Source: Acanthococcus lagerstroemiae
Lineage: Eukaryota; Arthropoda; Insecta; Hemiptera; Eriococcidae
DNA length: 64,000 nucleotides
Reading direction: 5' to 3'
Assembly: GCA_031841125.1 (NCBI GenBank)
Contig: CM063112.1
Location: forward strand, 57,341,722-57,405,721
Shown: positions 43,501 through 52,080 of the stretch, one piece after another
Numbering within the stretch: position 1 is the stretch's first letter
How the letters are laid out: each line of letters begins with the position of its first letter
Notes under the pieces: model-generated
What the model was told of the DNA's origin: nothing
Databases searched by the model: none
What the model saw: the letters and a program-made list of their open reading frames with translations, nothing else
Program-made: the position numbers and the translations under genes

Positions 43501-43531
43501 CTTTACAAAAAGTGGAGTCCTCTAAAAACAT
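40514..43531 (-). CDS. Gypsy 2 pol: protease, reverse transcriptase, RNase H, integrase (1005 residues)
   Basis: A single open frame in -1 phase to gag. The protease has YDSGSNIS at about residue 14. The reverse transcriptase shows CIDYTTLNKLIVPESQPFPH, YSVIDINSAFWSIPL, CLPFGLKTSPAIFQRI and catalytic NYIDDILIF at about residue 337. RNase H has TFVYTDASNEGIGAVL, KKRAIFLECLAIKESL and TDHKPL. The integrase zinc finger is YYGHIGAQQL with CQHCSTC; the D, D, E residues lie in MSVDTIGGF, LLADQYASL and NGLNERLNQT. A C-terminal chromatin-side module (GPFKILKKISNVMYLVDSG) closes it. All key residues are present. Translation presumably depends on the frameshift site before the gag stop, since the first Met lies just inside the protease. 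Confidence 0.92.
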   Translation of the reverse strand: MFLEDSTFCKGLYDSGSNISIINKRMLEFLNLSYFKVKKPEFKMVSGQGKVIGVTKLKIKIFNITRTVFVFVLDSPDFSHEFLIGLDLIYEFGLCQDNNLKISQNMNRKQSREPHSCNNFYVHSVNKCNLETSLSNLSPDKQSAIHQLITDYNKAFATSKFDVGGVRGHKAHVKMSEHRYISRKPYRCNIIDQREIESQVNQLLEAGLIEESTSPFAAPVTLAVKKQADGSKKKNRLCIDYTTLNKLIVPESQPFPHIEDLITKARDCQWYSVIDINSAFWSIPLREKDRYKTAFVTQTGHYNWKCLPFGLKTSPAIFQRILRNTLKKYGLDDFAVNYIDDILIFSKTFKEHLDHLKKLIYSIYLEGFRLSLAKCEFAQSKVKYLGHIIENNSTTPVFDNVVPLRNFPVPKTQKNVRQFLGKINFYHAYIPNAASLLAPLHNLLKKNVKFNWSDDCQQSFQTCINLLCSHPCLSIFCPEKDTFVYTDASNEGIGAVLKQRQSDGSIKPVAFFSKKISDSHKKKRAIFLECLAIKESLLYWRHKLLGLKFKIFTDHKPLIGKKVNSQHDDELRELLLHFSQFDFVIEYKPGKENTAADCLSRNPVLEHDKNFPDLKIVNFIDFSHIKADQKDNLENIKKFKDTFEENGLIFNNVQKNKKRILISEKFAKELIENAHFYYGHIGAQQLQYTLFPYFYVKNFSRLIKVFCQHCSTCIRNKTRVPAHYGLLSHLGPATRPFEYMSVDTIGGFSGYHSFHKYIHLLVDHFTRFAYVLTSKTQTASSFKKLLNLVLKDGNKIENLLADQYASLNSIEFKNFVNKNNIKLLYTAVDCPFSNGLNERLNQTLVNRLRCKINENDINKKKSWSVLVNACVEEYNNTIHSVTRFAPNYLLTGVIPKFLQTLKIDLSNFNLTSDRKRALDNSIKNHQQNEKYYNQTRTNITFSDGDMVYINHGNPLNRNKLDSLRTGPFKILKKISNVMYLVDSGIRRSESNVFHVSKLYPYKPPP

Positions 43532-43554
43532 ATTTACCTTGATCAGTGGTCGTC

Positions 43555-43567
43555 TTACTCGTTTTTT
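43555..43567 (-). promoter_or_regulatory. Gypsy 2 -1 ribosomal frameshift site
   Basis: On the minus strand the gag frame reads A AAA AAC (43561-43567), then GAG and the TAA stop (43555-43557). The heptamer, its phase and the following GAG codon are the same as in gypsy 1, and the pol frame is open across it. Confidence 0.82.
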
Positions 43568-44296
43568 GAGTTCTGGCTTTCGTCACTAGAATTATGTGCT
43601 TCTGACTCAGTAAAATTCGAAGACTTTTTAATATTCTTCGGATTACTCCAACAATCTGCATCTAAATGAAATCTATTAATGCCCTTAGCAGCGCAAATGG
43701 AACAGGGCTTTTTATTTCTAGATTTATCAAAATTATTATTTTTACTAGAATTACTGAAATTATTTTTTTGAAATGCTGCAGTTTTACGGTAATTAAAATT
43801 GTTGTTGGAGTTGGACGGAAGGTCCCCATCTTTGGAATCAAATTTTTTTAATTTTTTATGCAGAATCTGAATCGAAGTAATGGATTCTCTATTCAGGGAG
43901 TCCTGGATATGTAAGGGGAGACCACAAACAATTAAGTAAATTTGCATTTTTAAATCAATAGAGCTGTCTAAATCCAACAAAGCTCTCTGTTTTTTAACCG
44001 CAAATTCAACTATGCTTCCTGAAAAATATCTCATGAAAAAGGCACTCCTAACTGGCCTAAATGAACCATCTGAAAAAGCACTAATTAATTCGGCCTTCCA
44101 TTTTGACGGCAGCGGCAAATGGTGGCAGTGATTGAAGGGTAGGATGGTGGCTCACTTTCCAGTAGTCTGAAGGAAGTTGATACCAAATAGGTTTATCTGT
44201 GAAACGAAATCTCTTGACACAGACGACAGTTGTTTTCGGATCTTTGGGATCAGTGTCCGCATGGATGTAAAATTGCAACTTTGTACCAGCCATCAC
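43555..44296 (-). pseudogene. Gypsy 2 gag, internally shortened and frameshifted
   Basis: The N-terminus (44296 leftwards) reads MMAGTKLQFYIHADTDPKD. The C-terminal part starts in another frame near 44118 (KWKAELISAFSDGSFRPVR, matching the capsid segment of gypsy 1) and ends with the zinc knuckle CSICAAKGINRFHLDADC. In total about 245 residues, against roughly 420 in gypsy 1. About 150 residues of the middle, mostly capsid N-terminal domain, appear to be missing. The pol frame is intact, so this is the element's main defect. Confidence 0.8.
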
Positions 44297-44370
44297 GAAC
44301 GATTAATAAAATAAAACAAAAATTTGCGATTCGATTCACTTTCCGAAAGAAAAGACGAAAATTTCTGATT

Positions 44371-44676
44371 TGTAAGACACTTGGGCTGATATTTGCGAAA
44401 TAACTAGCGTAAAACAAGAATAGCAATGTATTCGCACACTTTGAATAATGTTACAAGCAAAATCAGAAATTAAAGTTAATTTGCCAAATGTCTTAAAATG
44501 GCAGTGTGAACTCAACTGAGTAACATGCACACGATGAATGAATGAAAAGAGACCAGAATTGAACCAGAAGACAAGAAGCGAAATCGAACATACAGGTTAG
44601 GAAGTGAAAAACGATAAGGCGATTTTGTGTGCTATCTGAATAATGTACACGAGTAGAAAGAGTGGAATTATTTACA
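44371..44676 (-). repeat. Gypsy 2 LTR (5' LTR of the minus-strand element), uninterrupted
   Basis: 306 bp, TG...CA. Serves as the empty-site reference for the MITE in the other LTR (39397-40372). Confidence 0.92.
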
Positions 44677-44832
44677 TATATTTCAAAATCACTGGTAAAC
44701 AGCGCGTGTATGTTCCTCATGCTGTTCACCAGTGATATCAAAATATACTCGATCGTATATAGACGATGAAGCTCTCCAAATAACAGAACAGGCTGAAAGA
44801 GGAAAAAATACACAGGATAAGTATATAATAAT
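44677..44832. repeat. Apex and right arm of the hairpin inside the TIR element
   Basis: Around a 17-nt loop (gcgtgtatgttcctcat), tttcaaaatcactggtaaacagc pairs with gctgttcaccagtgatatcaaaa. The pairing continues outward into the arm matching 39308-39396. Confidence 0.75.
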
Positions 44833-45555
44833 CTTCCTCCGGATGATCTTTGCTGGCGGAATTTTTCTGTAGAATAACATCCTTTATAAGTATCTACGCT
44901 TGTTCACCTGATAGATAAGCTGGAATCAACATAGCTGCATGATACCTTGTATTTTGTGATTGCACTGCGCTGAGAGAATAATATCCGTGCATTTTGGAAT
45001 TGCTGGCAGTTTGTATTCTGAGAAGGAGCGCTCCAACATCAACCAAAACCAAAAGTGCATATAAATAAGAACTCAATATTTTGGTAGAAACTATATGACA
45101 TAGCGTTTACTGATAAGCATTTTTCAATGTGAGTACACATTTTTGAATCGGCAGCCCAATTTTGAAAAATTCTACTTTTTACGCTCTTTCCAAACATACT
45201 AATAACTCATTTTGTTTACAAATGTTGGTTGGTTCCTTGACGCTGAATATAGCGTCCAATTAAGTTGAACAACTTAGTCAGGGGTTGTTTTTAGTCCTGT
45301 ACTTTATTTTTAGTACCTATCTATAATTATTATTTTGTTGTATGTATGTAAAATATACATTTTCTACGTGGTTTTTGTAAATATTGACTACATTATTTAC
45401 ATTGTTATCGCGCTCCTACCACACTCGCTTTGCGGTATCGTGTATTTATTTATTCTTATGGCAGAAATATATTTCTGTAATATATGTAATATACCTATGC
45501 GATGCTCACAATTGAGGGTGCAGCGGGGGCTATAACCAGCGCCTGCAGAGGCGAG
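44833..45555. other. Non-coding interior of the TIR element
   Basis: No gene or repeat recognised beyond short A/T-rich words. Open frames are short and without motifs. Confidence 0.5.
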
Positions 45556-45564
45556 CAAAAAACT

Positions 45565-45735
45565 GCGTAAATGTGACACTTATTAAAATGGCACAAATGA
45601 GCACATTTCTGTCACAAGTGGCATTAAAAACTGCCCAGTAAGCAAAAAACTGCTTAAACGTGACATTTTTTTAATTGACACAAATGAGCACATTTCTGTC
45701 ACAAATGGTATTAAAAACTGCCCAGTTGTGACACT
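45565..45735 (+). repeat. Two-copy tandem repeat of about 90 bp at the right end of the TIR element
   Basis: Both copies contain gcacaaatgagcacatttct or a one-base variant and attaaaaactgcccagt. A single related stretch at the left end (38990-39080) has aagcagaaaactgcttatt. Typical subterminal repeat structure of a DNA element. Confidence 0.7.
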
Positions 45736-45899
45736 GGTGGCAGCAGACTGACAAAAACCCGTTCTCGTCTCTGATTGGTGGAATTAATTGTCACAAATTG
45801 TACAAAAAAGTGCTGAAATTATCATGTCACATTTGAGCACTTTTTCTGAAAAATTCGCAGATCGGGATGCTGTATAACTTATAAAAACTGATTTTTTTT

Positions 45900-46218
45900 A
45901 AATAAATAAATACAAAATGAAAAATGATATTATCCTGAAGAATAGGTATAATCAATTTATGAGAGCAATTAAAATCTTCAAGATTTATATGGTTTTCAAT
46001 ATTTTGACAATGAAATTAATGATCTAGTTTTTTATTATGTAGACCCTGACCCTGATTATGAGAGGGATGATTCTGATAAGTATTTTAATCCATATTATTA
46101 TAACTCTGATTATTTCAAATCTGACCACTATAAAGATGAGTTTTTGAACAAGATTCAGTTTTTGGAAAGTATTTCATTAGTAAAACGACTTATTTCTGAT
46201 CCAATTAAACACTATTAG
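45900..46218 (+). pseudogene. Degenerate acidic ORF related to the one at 38529-38816
   Basis: After stops and a frame change the reading becomes QYFDNEINDLVFYYVDPDP, then an Asp/Tyr-rich stretch (YNSDYFKSDHYKDEF) and ends SDPIKHY. An upstream segment resembles the FIRALKNL core of the intact ORF. It has the same composition as the polB region. Probably a decayed paralogue. Confidence 0.45.
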
Positions 46219-46522
46219 GTAAATATGTAATTTCAATGTCACATTCTAAATCATTTTCTGGTATAGGTTTAGCATTATTTAAATCTTTAATCTCTTTTTC
46301 TATCATTTTTGATAAAACACTCAAATGAGCTACAATATTTACCATTAATTTTTTATACTTGACTTGTTTAGATTTAGATAAATGTTGAATTTTATCTGAA
46401 AGTGGGTCCATTAGAGTTTCATAATTTGATTTTGTATAATCAATAGGTTGTTTGAAATATGGTATAAAGTTTTCAAAATCAAATTCTTTCAAGTCAATAG
46501 TAGAATCTTTATACACTTCCAT
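46205..46522 (-). CDS. 105-residue hypothetical protein, minus strand
   Basis: A mostly helical, charged protein (PLSDKIQHLSKSKQVKYKKL, HLSVLSKMIEKEIKDLNN) with no recognised domain. It has the same AT-rich composition as the polymerase region and converges with the acidic ORF on the other strand, overlapping its end by about 14 nt. It could be an element-encoded structural or accessory protein; the function is not assigned. Confidence 0.45.
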   Translation of the reverse strand: MEVYKDSTIDLKEFDFENFIPYFKQPIDYTKSNYETLMDPLSDKIQHLSKSKQVKYKKLMVNIVAHLSVLSKMIEKEIKDLNNAKPIPENDLECDIEITYLPNSV

Positions 46523-46719
46523 TTATAGAGGAATAGATTTAATAGGTTTTTTAAAATTTTTGATAAACAAGCACGATGCATTTTAGGAATTTCAATTTCA
46601 CGATGTAAAATTTGACAACGAACTATTTTATAATTTTATTCACTTTGTATAGCAAATTCGAGAATATTTTTTAACACATTAGTTTCATCTAAACACTTTT
46701 TCACCTGTTGTAAAGCCAT
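46520..46719 (-). pseudogene. Short broken ORF upstream of the 105-residue protein
   Basis: From the ATG at 46719 the minus strand reads MALQQVKKCLDETNVLKNIL, meets one TAA after 26 codons and stays open in the same frame for about 40 codons more (CQILHREIEIPKMHRACLSK). Probably a small gene with a nonsense change, in line with the decay of the neighbouring polymerase gene. Confidence 0.4.
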
Positions 46720-46998
46720 TTTTTTTAAAACGTCTATACAGTATGAGAGAGCTTAGGTTTTTAACTGGCGGAGATGGCATCTCCGCGAATATCAAATGTT
46801 CGTTAGGAAACTGATAAGATATGAAGTATGCAAGCGTTATCTGGTGGAACTGCCAGTTCCGTCAAATAGATAATGATGTGTTAATTAGATGTGAATTATT
46901 GTGAATGTAAGTACTCTTATCATTTTGGCGGAGATGGTAATTCCGCGAGCGTCAGTAAGGTATTACTGCTTTGATTGTAATGAAAGATTATAAAAAAC
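46720..46998. other. Non-coding stretch with a repeated tggcggagatgg word
   Basis: The palindrome-like words tggcggagatggcatctccgcg (46764 region) and tggcggagatggtaattccgcg (46925 region) lie about 160 bp apart. The first can fold (cggagat/atctccg). No gene seen. The right end of the AT-rich polB region falls near 46740. Confidence 0.45.
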
Positions 46999-48249
46999 TA
47001 GGGGGCTTCGCCCCCTGGCCGCTTCGCGCCTCGTCCATGTGGTCTGAAACTTTTGTTCCTGAGTTGAGATTTGCTTTGTGCTTCTTTTGCTCCCCCTCTA
47101 TCAGCAGTCCTTCCATCCTTTCTTTATCACGATCCTCCTCCTCCTCCACCACGACCCCGTCGTTGACCATGGTTGCTCTCCGCCTCCACGGTCACACCTC
47201 AACAGTCGCAACCCTCCTCAGCCACAAACTCCTCCCCCACAATGGCCATAGTCCTCCACCTAGTCTCCCCTGATCACCCTCTTCCACCACGAGTGCCCTC
47301 CATTAGGACCACGTCCTTCGACCACCCCACACCACTGTGGCCTTCATTTTTGTTCACATACCACACCCCCCACCAAGACCTCTTCACCCATCAGTATGAC
47401 CTCCCCAATGGCGGCCTTAGTCCCTCTCTACAGCCTTCCCCTTCTGCGGGTCCATTGCTCTAAGGCCTCCTCGCTCAACCACCACGAAGATCCCCTGGTC
47501 CTCCAACCAGGAGCTTCCACCACCATAACCAACCCTCCTCCATGAGAACCCTTCCCTTCAAGACCACCTGCCCGGGACCAGAACCTTCCGCACCAGGGCC
47601 TTCATTCGCCTTCCCGGCCGCCTCTCTCACCAAGGACTTCCTCCTCCATCAGGACCTCTTACACACCATCCCCCCCCCGAGACCTTTATCTTCCTCTACA
47701 GTCCCCGCCACTGCCGTGGTTTTCCTTCCTTTCAGGAGCTCCCTCTTCCACCATGAGTACCTCTTACACCCCCAGGCCTTTATCTACCAAAATTTGACTG
47801 CACCTCCAGGATCCTCACCCACCACTACTTCCTCCTTCATCAATGGCCACCCTCTCCTACTAAGGATTTCCTCCGCCACGAGGACCTCTCACCCACCACT
47901 ACCCCCTGGGCTTCATCTCCCATCAGAGCCCCTGTCCTCACTATGGCCTTCCAACCCCCTTGAAGATCCCTGACCATCTACCCAGGAGCTCTCACAACCA
48001 TGACCACCTCTCCCCCGAGCGCCCTTCTCCCTCAAGACCCCACCCCACCACCAGCCCCTCCCGCACCACGGCCATTTCTCTCCAAGTTTCCCTCTCTCAC
48101 CAAGGACTTTCTCCTCTACCAGGTCCTCTTACTCCCGCCCCACCCAGGGCCTTCATCTCTGTCCACAACCCACGCCCCTACAGGGGCTCTCCTCCCCCTT
48201 CAGGAGCTTCTTCCACAACCATGAACCCCCTCCTGAGGGTAGGCTACCC
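46999..48249 (+). repeat. C/T-rich dispersed repeat, copy 1, interrupted by element C
   Basis: Opens with the hairpin ctagggggcttcgccccct and is then strongly C/T-biased, with degenerate internal units of roughly 100-130 bp recognisable by phrases such as ccaaggacttcctcctccat and ggacctct-accca-cacc. A long direct copy lies at 62247-63567. Open frames in it are Pro/Ser/Thr-rich by composition and are not taken as genes. Its continuation after 48249 is found at 55581, beyond element C. Confidence 0.8.
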
Positions 48250-49512
48250 TTTTGGCGGGTCCAGGAGCAATAGAAATATGGAACCCACACCTCTCGGCTT
48301 CACATGTGTTCAAAATTCAAAATCAAACTCAGGAGAAGGAAACTCCGGCCGAGGAAGAGTCACCCTCCTCAGGCCGTATCACAATCACCAAGAATTGGGT
48401 CTTACTGGGTTGATAGCGTCCTCCTGTAACCCTAGCGGCATGGGAGTAAGACTCAAGGGTACTGTTCTGACACCGACACTCACGCATCCTCTCACCACTA
48501 AGGGGGAAGCTGAAGAGGGAAGAAGACCCCAGCAGGAACTATCGGACTGACAAGACAAGCTAATGACAAGACAGAATTTTCCTTGGACGGAACCGAGACT
48601 TCATTCTACATGGACGCCTCCAAACTTCAAGCATAAGACAAGAATGAACAATACTAGCTAGGAGAAACCACAGACATTGGACAAGACATGACACCCCCGC
48701 CTCAGGGCCCTGGCCTGGCTGCCCGCGTTCCGCTGGGGGGCTTGCTGGCGGCATGCCTTCACGTCCGGATAGGAGAACCGCTTTCACGTCCGGGGGGGAG
48801 GAACGCCTTCACGTCCGGCTTGCCGGGTTACGTACCGCGTCCCCCTCGGGTTACGTACTGCGCCTTTCCCGGGTTACGTATGGCGATGTCGTCACTGGCC
48901 CCCTGGGGTGCGCGGGTGGCTAGGAACAACCAGGGTCACTTGGGCGCAACAGGTAAGGGTTGCGCGGAGTTCTTCCCCTAGAGGCCTTCACTTCCACACG
49001 GTATGTATGGCCAGTTCAGGCACATTGGGCCACTGGTGGACACCGCCTGGTCAGCACGTCGCGTGGGTTAAGTACCGCTTTCGAAGGGAAGTCTGAGGAC
49101 GCCGGCTCAGCGACGGACGTGTCCCCCTGCATGTGCAGAGGGGGAACCCACCAAGGGTGGCCTACCGCAAAATAAGCCTCTTGGGGCAAATATGCGGTCG
49201 CGAACAAGAGCGGCAGTGTGGGATGGTGGTAGCCGAAGACGCCCTTGGGAAAGGCCGATCAGGTAGAGTAATGCTCGTCCCCGGGGGGGGGGGGCATTTG
49301 TCGCGGGTGGCCAACTGTCCACTCGTGGCTGATGTCTCTCAACGGGGGTCGGGCACCCCTTCTTAAATGCTGCCCACGCCGAAGAACACACTGCGACAAG
49401 GCGAACGGCTGCCGCCTTTAAATAAGCAGCCACCCTCCCTAGGGGAGACGCCCCGATAAATCGCGAAGTTTTGTGGGTGGTCTTCTCAAAAACCCACACC
49501 TCTCAAACCACA
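48250..49512 (+). promoter_or_regulatory. 5' leader of element C with repeated TTCACGTCCGG and GGTTACGTA motifs
   Basis: TTCACGTCCGG lies at 48758-48768, 48783-48793 and 48808-48818. GGTTACGTA lies at 48826-48834, 48849-48857 and 48872-48880. Both also occur once each in the leader of element A (15657-15667 and 15605-15613). Repeated short motifs upstream of ORF1 suggest an internal promoter or binding sites (inference). Confidence 0.5.
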
Positions 49513-52080
49513 ATGGAAAGTTCTAAGAACCATGCCTCGGATGGCGGGGAGGACATATACGTCCCTCCGCAAATGATTGATACACCGGACAACGAACAAC
49601 AGCTCATCCACAACCCCCCACGCGACACCCCTACCGACACCGAAGTCCTCCTGGCGGGAGGCAACAACCACGAAGATCTACCAGTGATGAAGACCCCAGA
49701 TGACACAGGCAGTATCCTTGACCAGACGCCATTGCCGGTATTGGCAACGGCGTCAGGGAAGATGAGCCCGGGCATCATTGAGGCCATCCGTACACTGGAT
49801 CACACTGAAACCGAGAAGAAGAAATCCCCGGAAGCATCGTCAACGCCGGCAGTAAAGGCAATTACAGCTAAGAAATGGACTCTTCCTGCACCCCCGGTAA
49901 AAAAACTGCCCCAAAAAGAGCGCACGAAGTGCTTTGGGGAGATAAGACGACTGCCGGGGGAAAGCGACCGGGATTATCACAGTCGCCGCACCAAGGAAGG
50001 AATGGAGCGCAGCAAAAAGTTGAAGCAGGCCGAAGCAGCAAGGGCCCTTCTGCAGAGCCATGACTCCACCAGGTCCTCAGACTCTGGCACACCTTACCAC
50101 AGCGCCCCCTCATCTCCTCAAGTGGGGGCTGCCGCAGAAATCAGGTCCCTCCGACGGTCCAGTCTGGTTACAGAAACACTGAAAAACATTGCACATGAAG
50201 CATCGCTGACAGCTGAGACCAGGGAGGAGACAAAACTGAAGATGAAAACAATAGTACCCGGAACTCCCGTCACCCCCAACCCGACCAACCATCCTAGGAA
50301 GCGACCTAAAGAGTCGCAGACACCCAGTCCTGCTGCTGGAGAAGTCGACGAAGTGAAGGAACTAGAGTCGGAGAACGCTCTCCTCCGGCAGGAACTTGCC
50401 AAGGCAAAAGAGGATGGCGCTGCCATCCTCCATCAACTGAGGCAAGAACTGGAGGAGGAGCGATTCAAGAGGGCCTCCGCCGAAAAAAAGGCGCTGGAGG
50501 CCCGCAAGAAAACACAACAATTGGAGGCGGAGGTCCACAGGATGAAAACTGACATCGCCAAGCTACAGGCTGCCACTGTGGGAAGGGATGAGGCCTCACT
50601 ACAACGGCTCATCATGGAGACGATCCGGCCGTTACTGATGGACCTGAGGGGCCCTGCAACAGCCCGCCCCTTCTTCACTCCACAACCAACATCAGGGGAA
50701 AAGACCAAACAGCCCCCGGCCATGACCTCCACCGCACAGCGGAGCGACCGACCAGCCAAAGAGCGGCCCCCTCCAGCTGCGAGACCGCCGGCTCCGGTAA
50801 CACCAAGGGTGGAGCCGACCACCACACGAGCTCCCTCAGCGCCGCTGCCGCAAAGGAAGCAGCAGCAGGCCCCCCCCTCTGGCGGGTGGAGCTATGCCTC
50901 AGCGGCCGGCCGACAGAGACAGGCGAATGTACAGCAAACTGGACAGCCACATGCAGACAGCATCGGGGGCCAGACAGCTCCAGCAAGCAAACCAGCCAAA
51001 ACTGGCGAATGGACCAACACCCGCGCCCAAAGGCGGATGGAGAACCGGCGGGAAAGGAAGAGAGCAGCCGACGCCAGCACCCAGAAACCGACCTCCCCCT
51101 CCAGGAGTAACCCACCGAAGAGGAGGAGGAACAGGACAAGAACGCAGAAGAACAATAAGAATGCGGTTCTGGTGGTGCCTGCAGCGCCCGCAGGAAAAGC
51201 CCTGGACTCGCTCCAGAAGATTCCAGGGCTCAATCCAAGGGCGCTGGGCATCACTAATACAGTGCAATTCCCCTCAGGCGCCGTCCTGGTCACGTGCAGA
51301 AAAAAGGAGTCCATCGACCAGATCAAGGCTGCGGTACTGACCCAGACGGATGTCCGAGTAAAATGCAGGGATAGGAGACAGCCGGAGGTCCGCATACACG
51401 GAGTCCCAGCCTGCACTACAGAGGTCGAACTAAGCGAAGACATCCACAACGCCTTTGGCTCCCGCAGCATCGGGGCCATCAAGTTTGTCCCATACAAGGA
51501 GGACCCGCAGACAAAGATGGCTGTCGTCAGCGTAGCGGGTCCCTTGTATCAACAGATGGCCCAGCGGAAGGGCATTCGCATCGGATGGACCACTGGCCGA
51601 ATCGATGCCAGCCCCTCTGTCATGAGGTGCAGTCAGTGTCACATCCTCGGGCACAAGGTGAAGTACTGCCCCGGGATGCCAGAGGCGGCCCCTCCGGATG
51701 GACACTGTCTGGATTGCTGGCAACACAACAAGGCCATCAGGAAGGCCCGGCTGCCTCATTACAGGGAGCGGCCCTGTGTACACAGAACGGGGGCCCGGGA
51801 CTGTCCAACCCTGGTGGCCATGAAGAAAAAGATGATGGACAATATCAACATGCAAGACCCAGAGCAGACAGAACCAAGTCCAGGCAGTCAACAAGCAGCA
51901 TCAGCAGCAGCAACAGCAACACTAGCGGCAACAGTGGCAGCTTCGGCAGCAGCACCAGCATCAGCACCAGATCCAGCATTAACGAAGAAGACAACGACAA
52001 CTGCAATGCCTGAAAAAAACAATGACCACACCGGGATGGATGTGGACGAGGCGTTAGCAGCGATGAATGGCGACGGCTAA
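49513..52080 (+). CDS. ORF1 (gag-like) of R1-clade element C
   Basis: About 855 residues from the Met at 49513; the frame is open from 49471. The start is chosen by comparison with element A (ASDGG-D-VPPQ-ID block, then EVLLAGG). Long Pro/Ala/Ser-rich and charged linkers follow, with a coiled coil around DEVKELESENALLRQELAKA and LEAEVHRMKTDIAKLQA. An RRM-like segment (VRIHGVPACTTEVELSEDIH) precedes the zinc knuckle CSQCHILGHKVKYC and further Cys (CLDCWQHN, CVHRTGARDC). The C-terminus is an Ala/Ser/Thr-rich run. No interruptions. It binds element RNA, by analogy with other R1-clade ORF1 proteins. Confidence 0.88.
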   Translation: MESSKNHASDGGEDIYVPPQMIDTPDNEQQLIHNPPRDTPTDTEVLLAGGNNHEDLPVMKTPDDTGSILDQTPLPVLATASGKMSPGIIEAIRTLDHTETEKKKSPEASSTPAVKAITAKKWTLPAPPVKKLPQKERTKCFGEIRRLPGESDRDYHSRRTKEGMERSKKLKQAEAARALLQSHDSTRSSDSGTPYHSAPSSPQVGAAAEIRSLRRSSLVTETLKNIAHEASLTAETREETKLKMKTIVPGTPVTPNPTNHPRKRPKESQTPSPAAGEVDEVKELESENALLRQELAKAKEDGAAILHQLRQELEEERFKRASAEKKALEARKKTQQLEAEVHRMKTDIAKLQAATVGRDEASLQRLIMETIRPLLMDLRGPATARPFFTPQPTSGEKTKQPPAMTSTAQRSDRPAKERPPPAARPPAPVTPRVEPTTTRAPSAPLPQRKQQQAPPSGGWSYASAAGRQRQANVQQTGQPHADSIGGQTAPASKPAKTGEWTNTRAQRRMENRRERKRAADASTQKPTSPSRSNPPKRRRNRTRTQKNNKNAVLVVPAAPAGKALDSLQKIPGLNPRALGITNTVQFPSGAVLVTCRKKESIDQIKAAVLTQTDVRVKCRDRRQPEVRIHGVPACTTEVELSEDIHNAFGSRSIGAIKFVPYKEDPQTKMAVVSVAGPLYQQMAQRKGIRIGWTTGRIDASPSVMRCSQCHILGHKVKYCPGMPEAAPPDGHCLDCWQHNKAIRKARLPHYRERPCVHRTGARDCPTLVAMKKKMMDNINMQDPEQTEPSPGSQQAASAAATATLAATVAASAAAPASAPDPALTKKTTTTAMPEKNNDHTGMDVDEALAAMNGDG

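Larger units (their letters stand above)
39397..44676 (-). mobile_element. Ty3/gypsy LTR retrotransposon 2, with a MITE in its left LTR
   Basis: 5280 bp, minus strand, of which 670 bp is a MITE. LTRs are 39397-40372 (306 bp without the MITE) and 44371-44676 (306 bp), TG...CA, flanked by tata (39393-39396, 44677-44680). I see no difference between the LTRs apart from the MITE junction. Pol is one intact frame; gag is shortened and frameshifted. It belongs to the same lineage as gypsy 1, judged by shared pol motifs and the same frameshift heptamer. No env. Confidence 0.92.
38840..45866. mobile_element. Non-autonomous TIR element (cccgatctgcg ends) hosting gypsy 2
   Basis: Terminal inverted repeats cccgatctgcg (38840-38850) and cgcagatcggg (45856-45866), with imperfect continuation (ttttt, aagtgctcaa). 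The flanking dinucleotide at could be a 2-bp duplication (38838-38839, 45867-45868). Without gypsy 2 the element is about 1.7 kb. It contains many copies of tgtgaca/tgtcaca-type words and a long central hairpin. No transposase is present. A 2-bp AT duplication is seen in ISL2EU-type elements, but the superfamily is not established. Confidence 0.65.

Noticed and set aside
43666..43851. 61-residue plus-strand frame in gypsy 2 gag
   Set aside because: Antisense shadow of the Asn/Lys-rich gag tail.
47173..48550. Pro/Ser/Thr-rich frames in the C/T-rich repeat, also at 62597-63635
   Set aside because: Open because of composition. Frames are not consistent between the two repeat copies and no motif is present.
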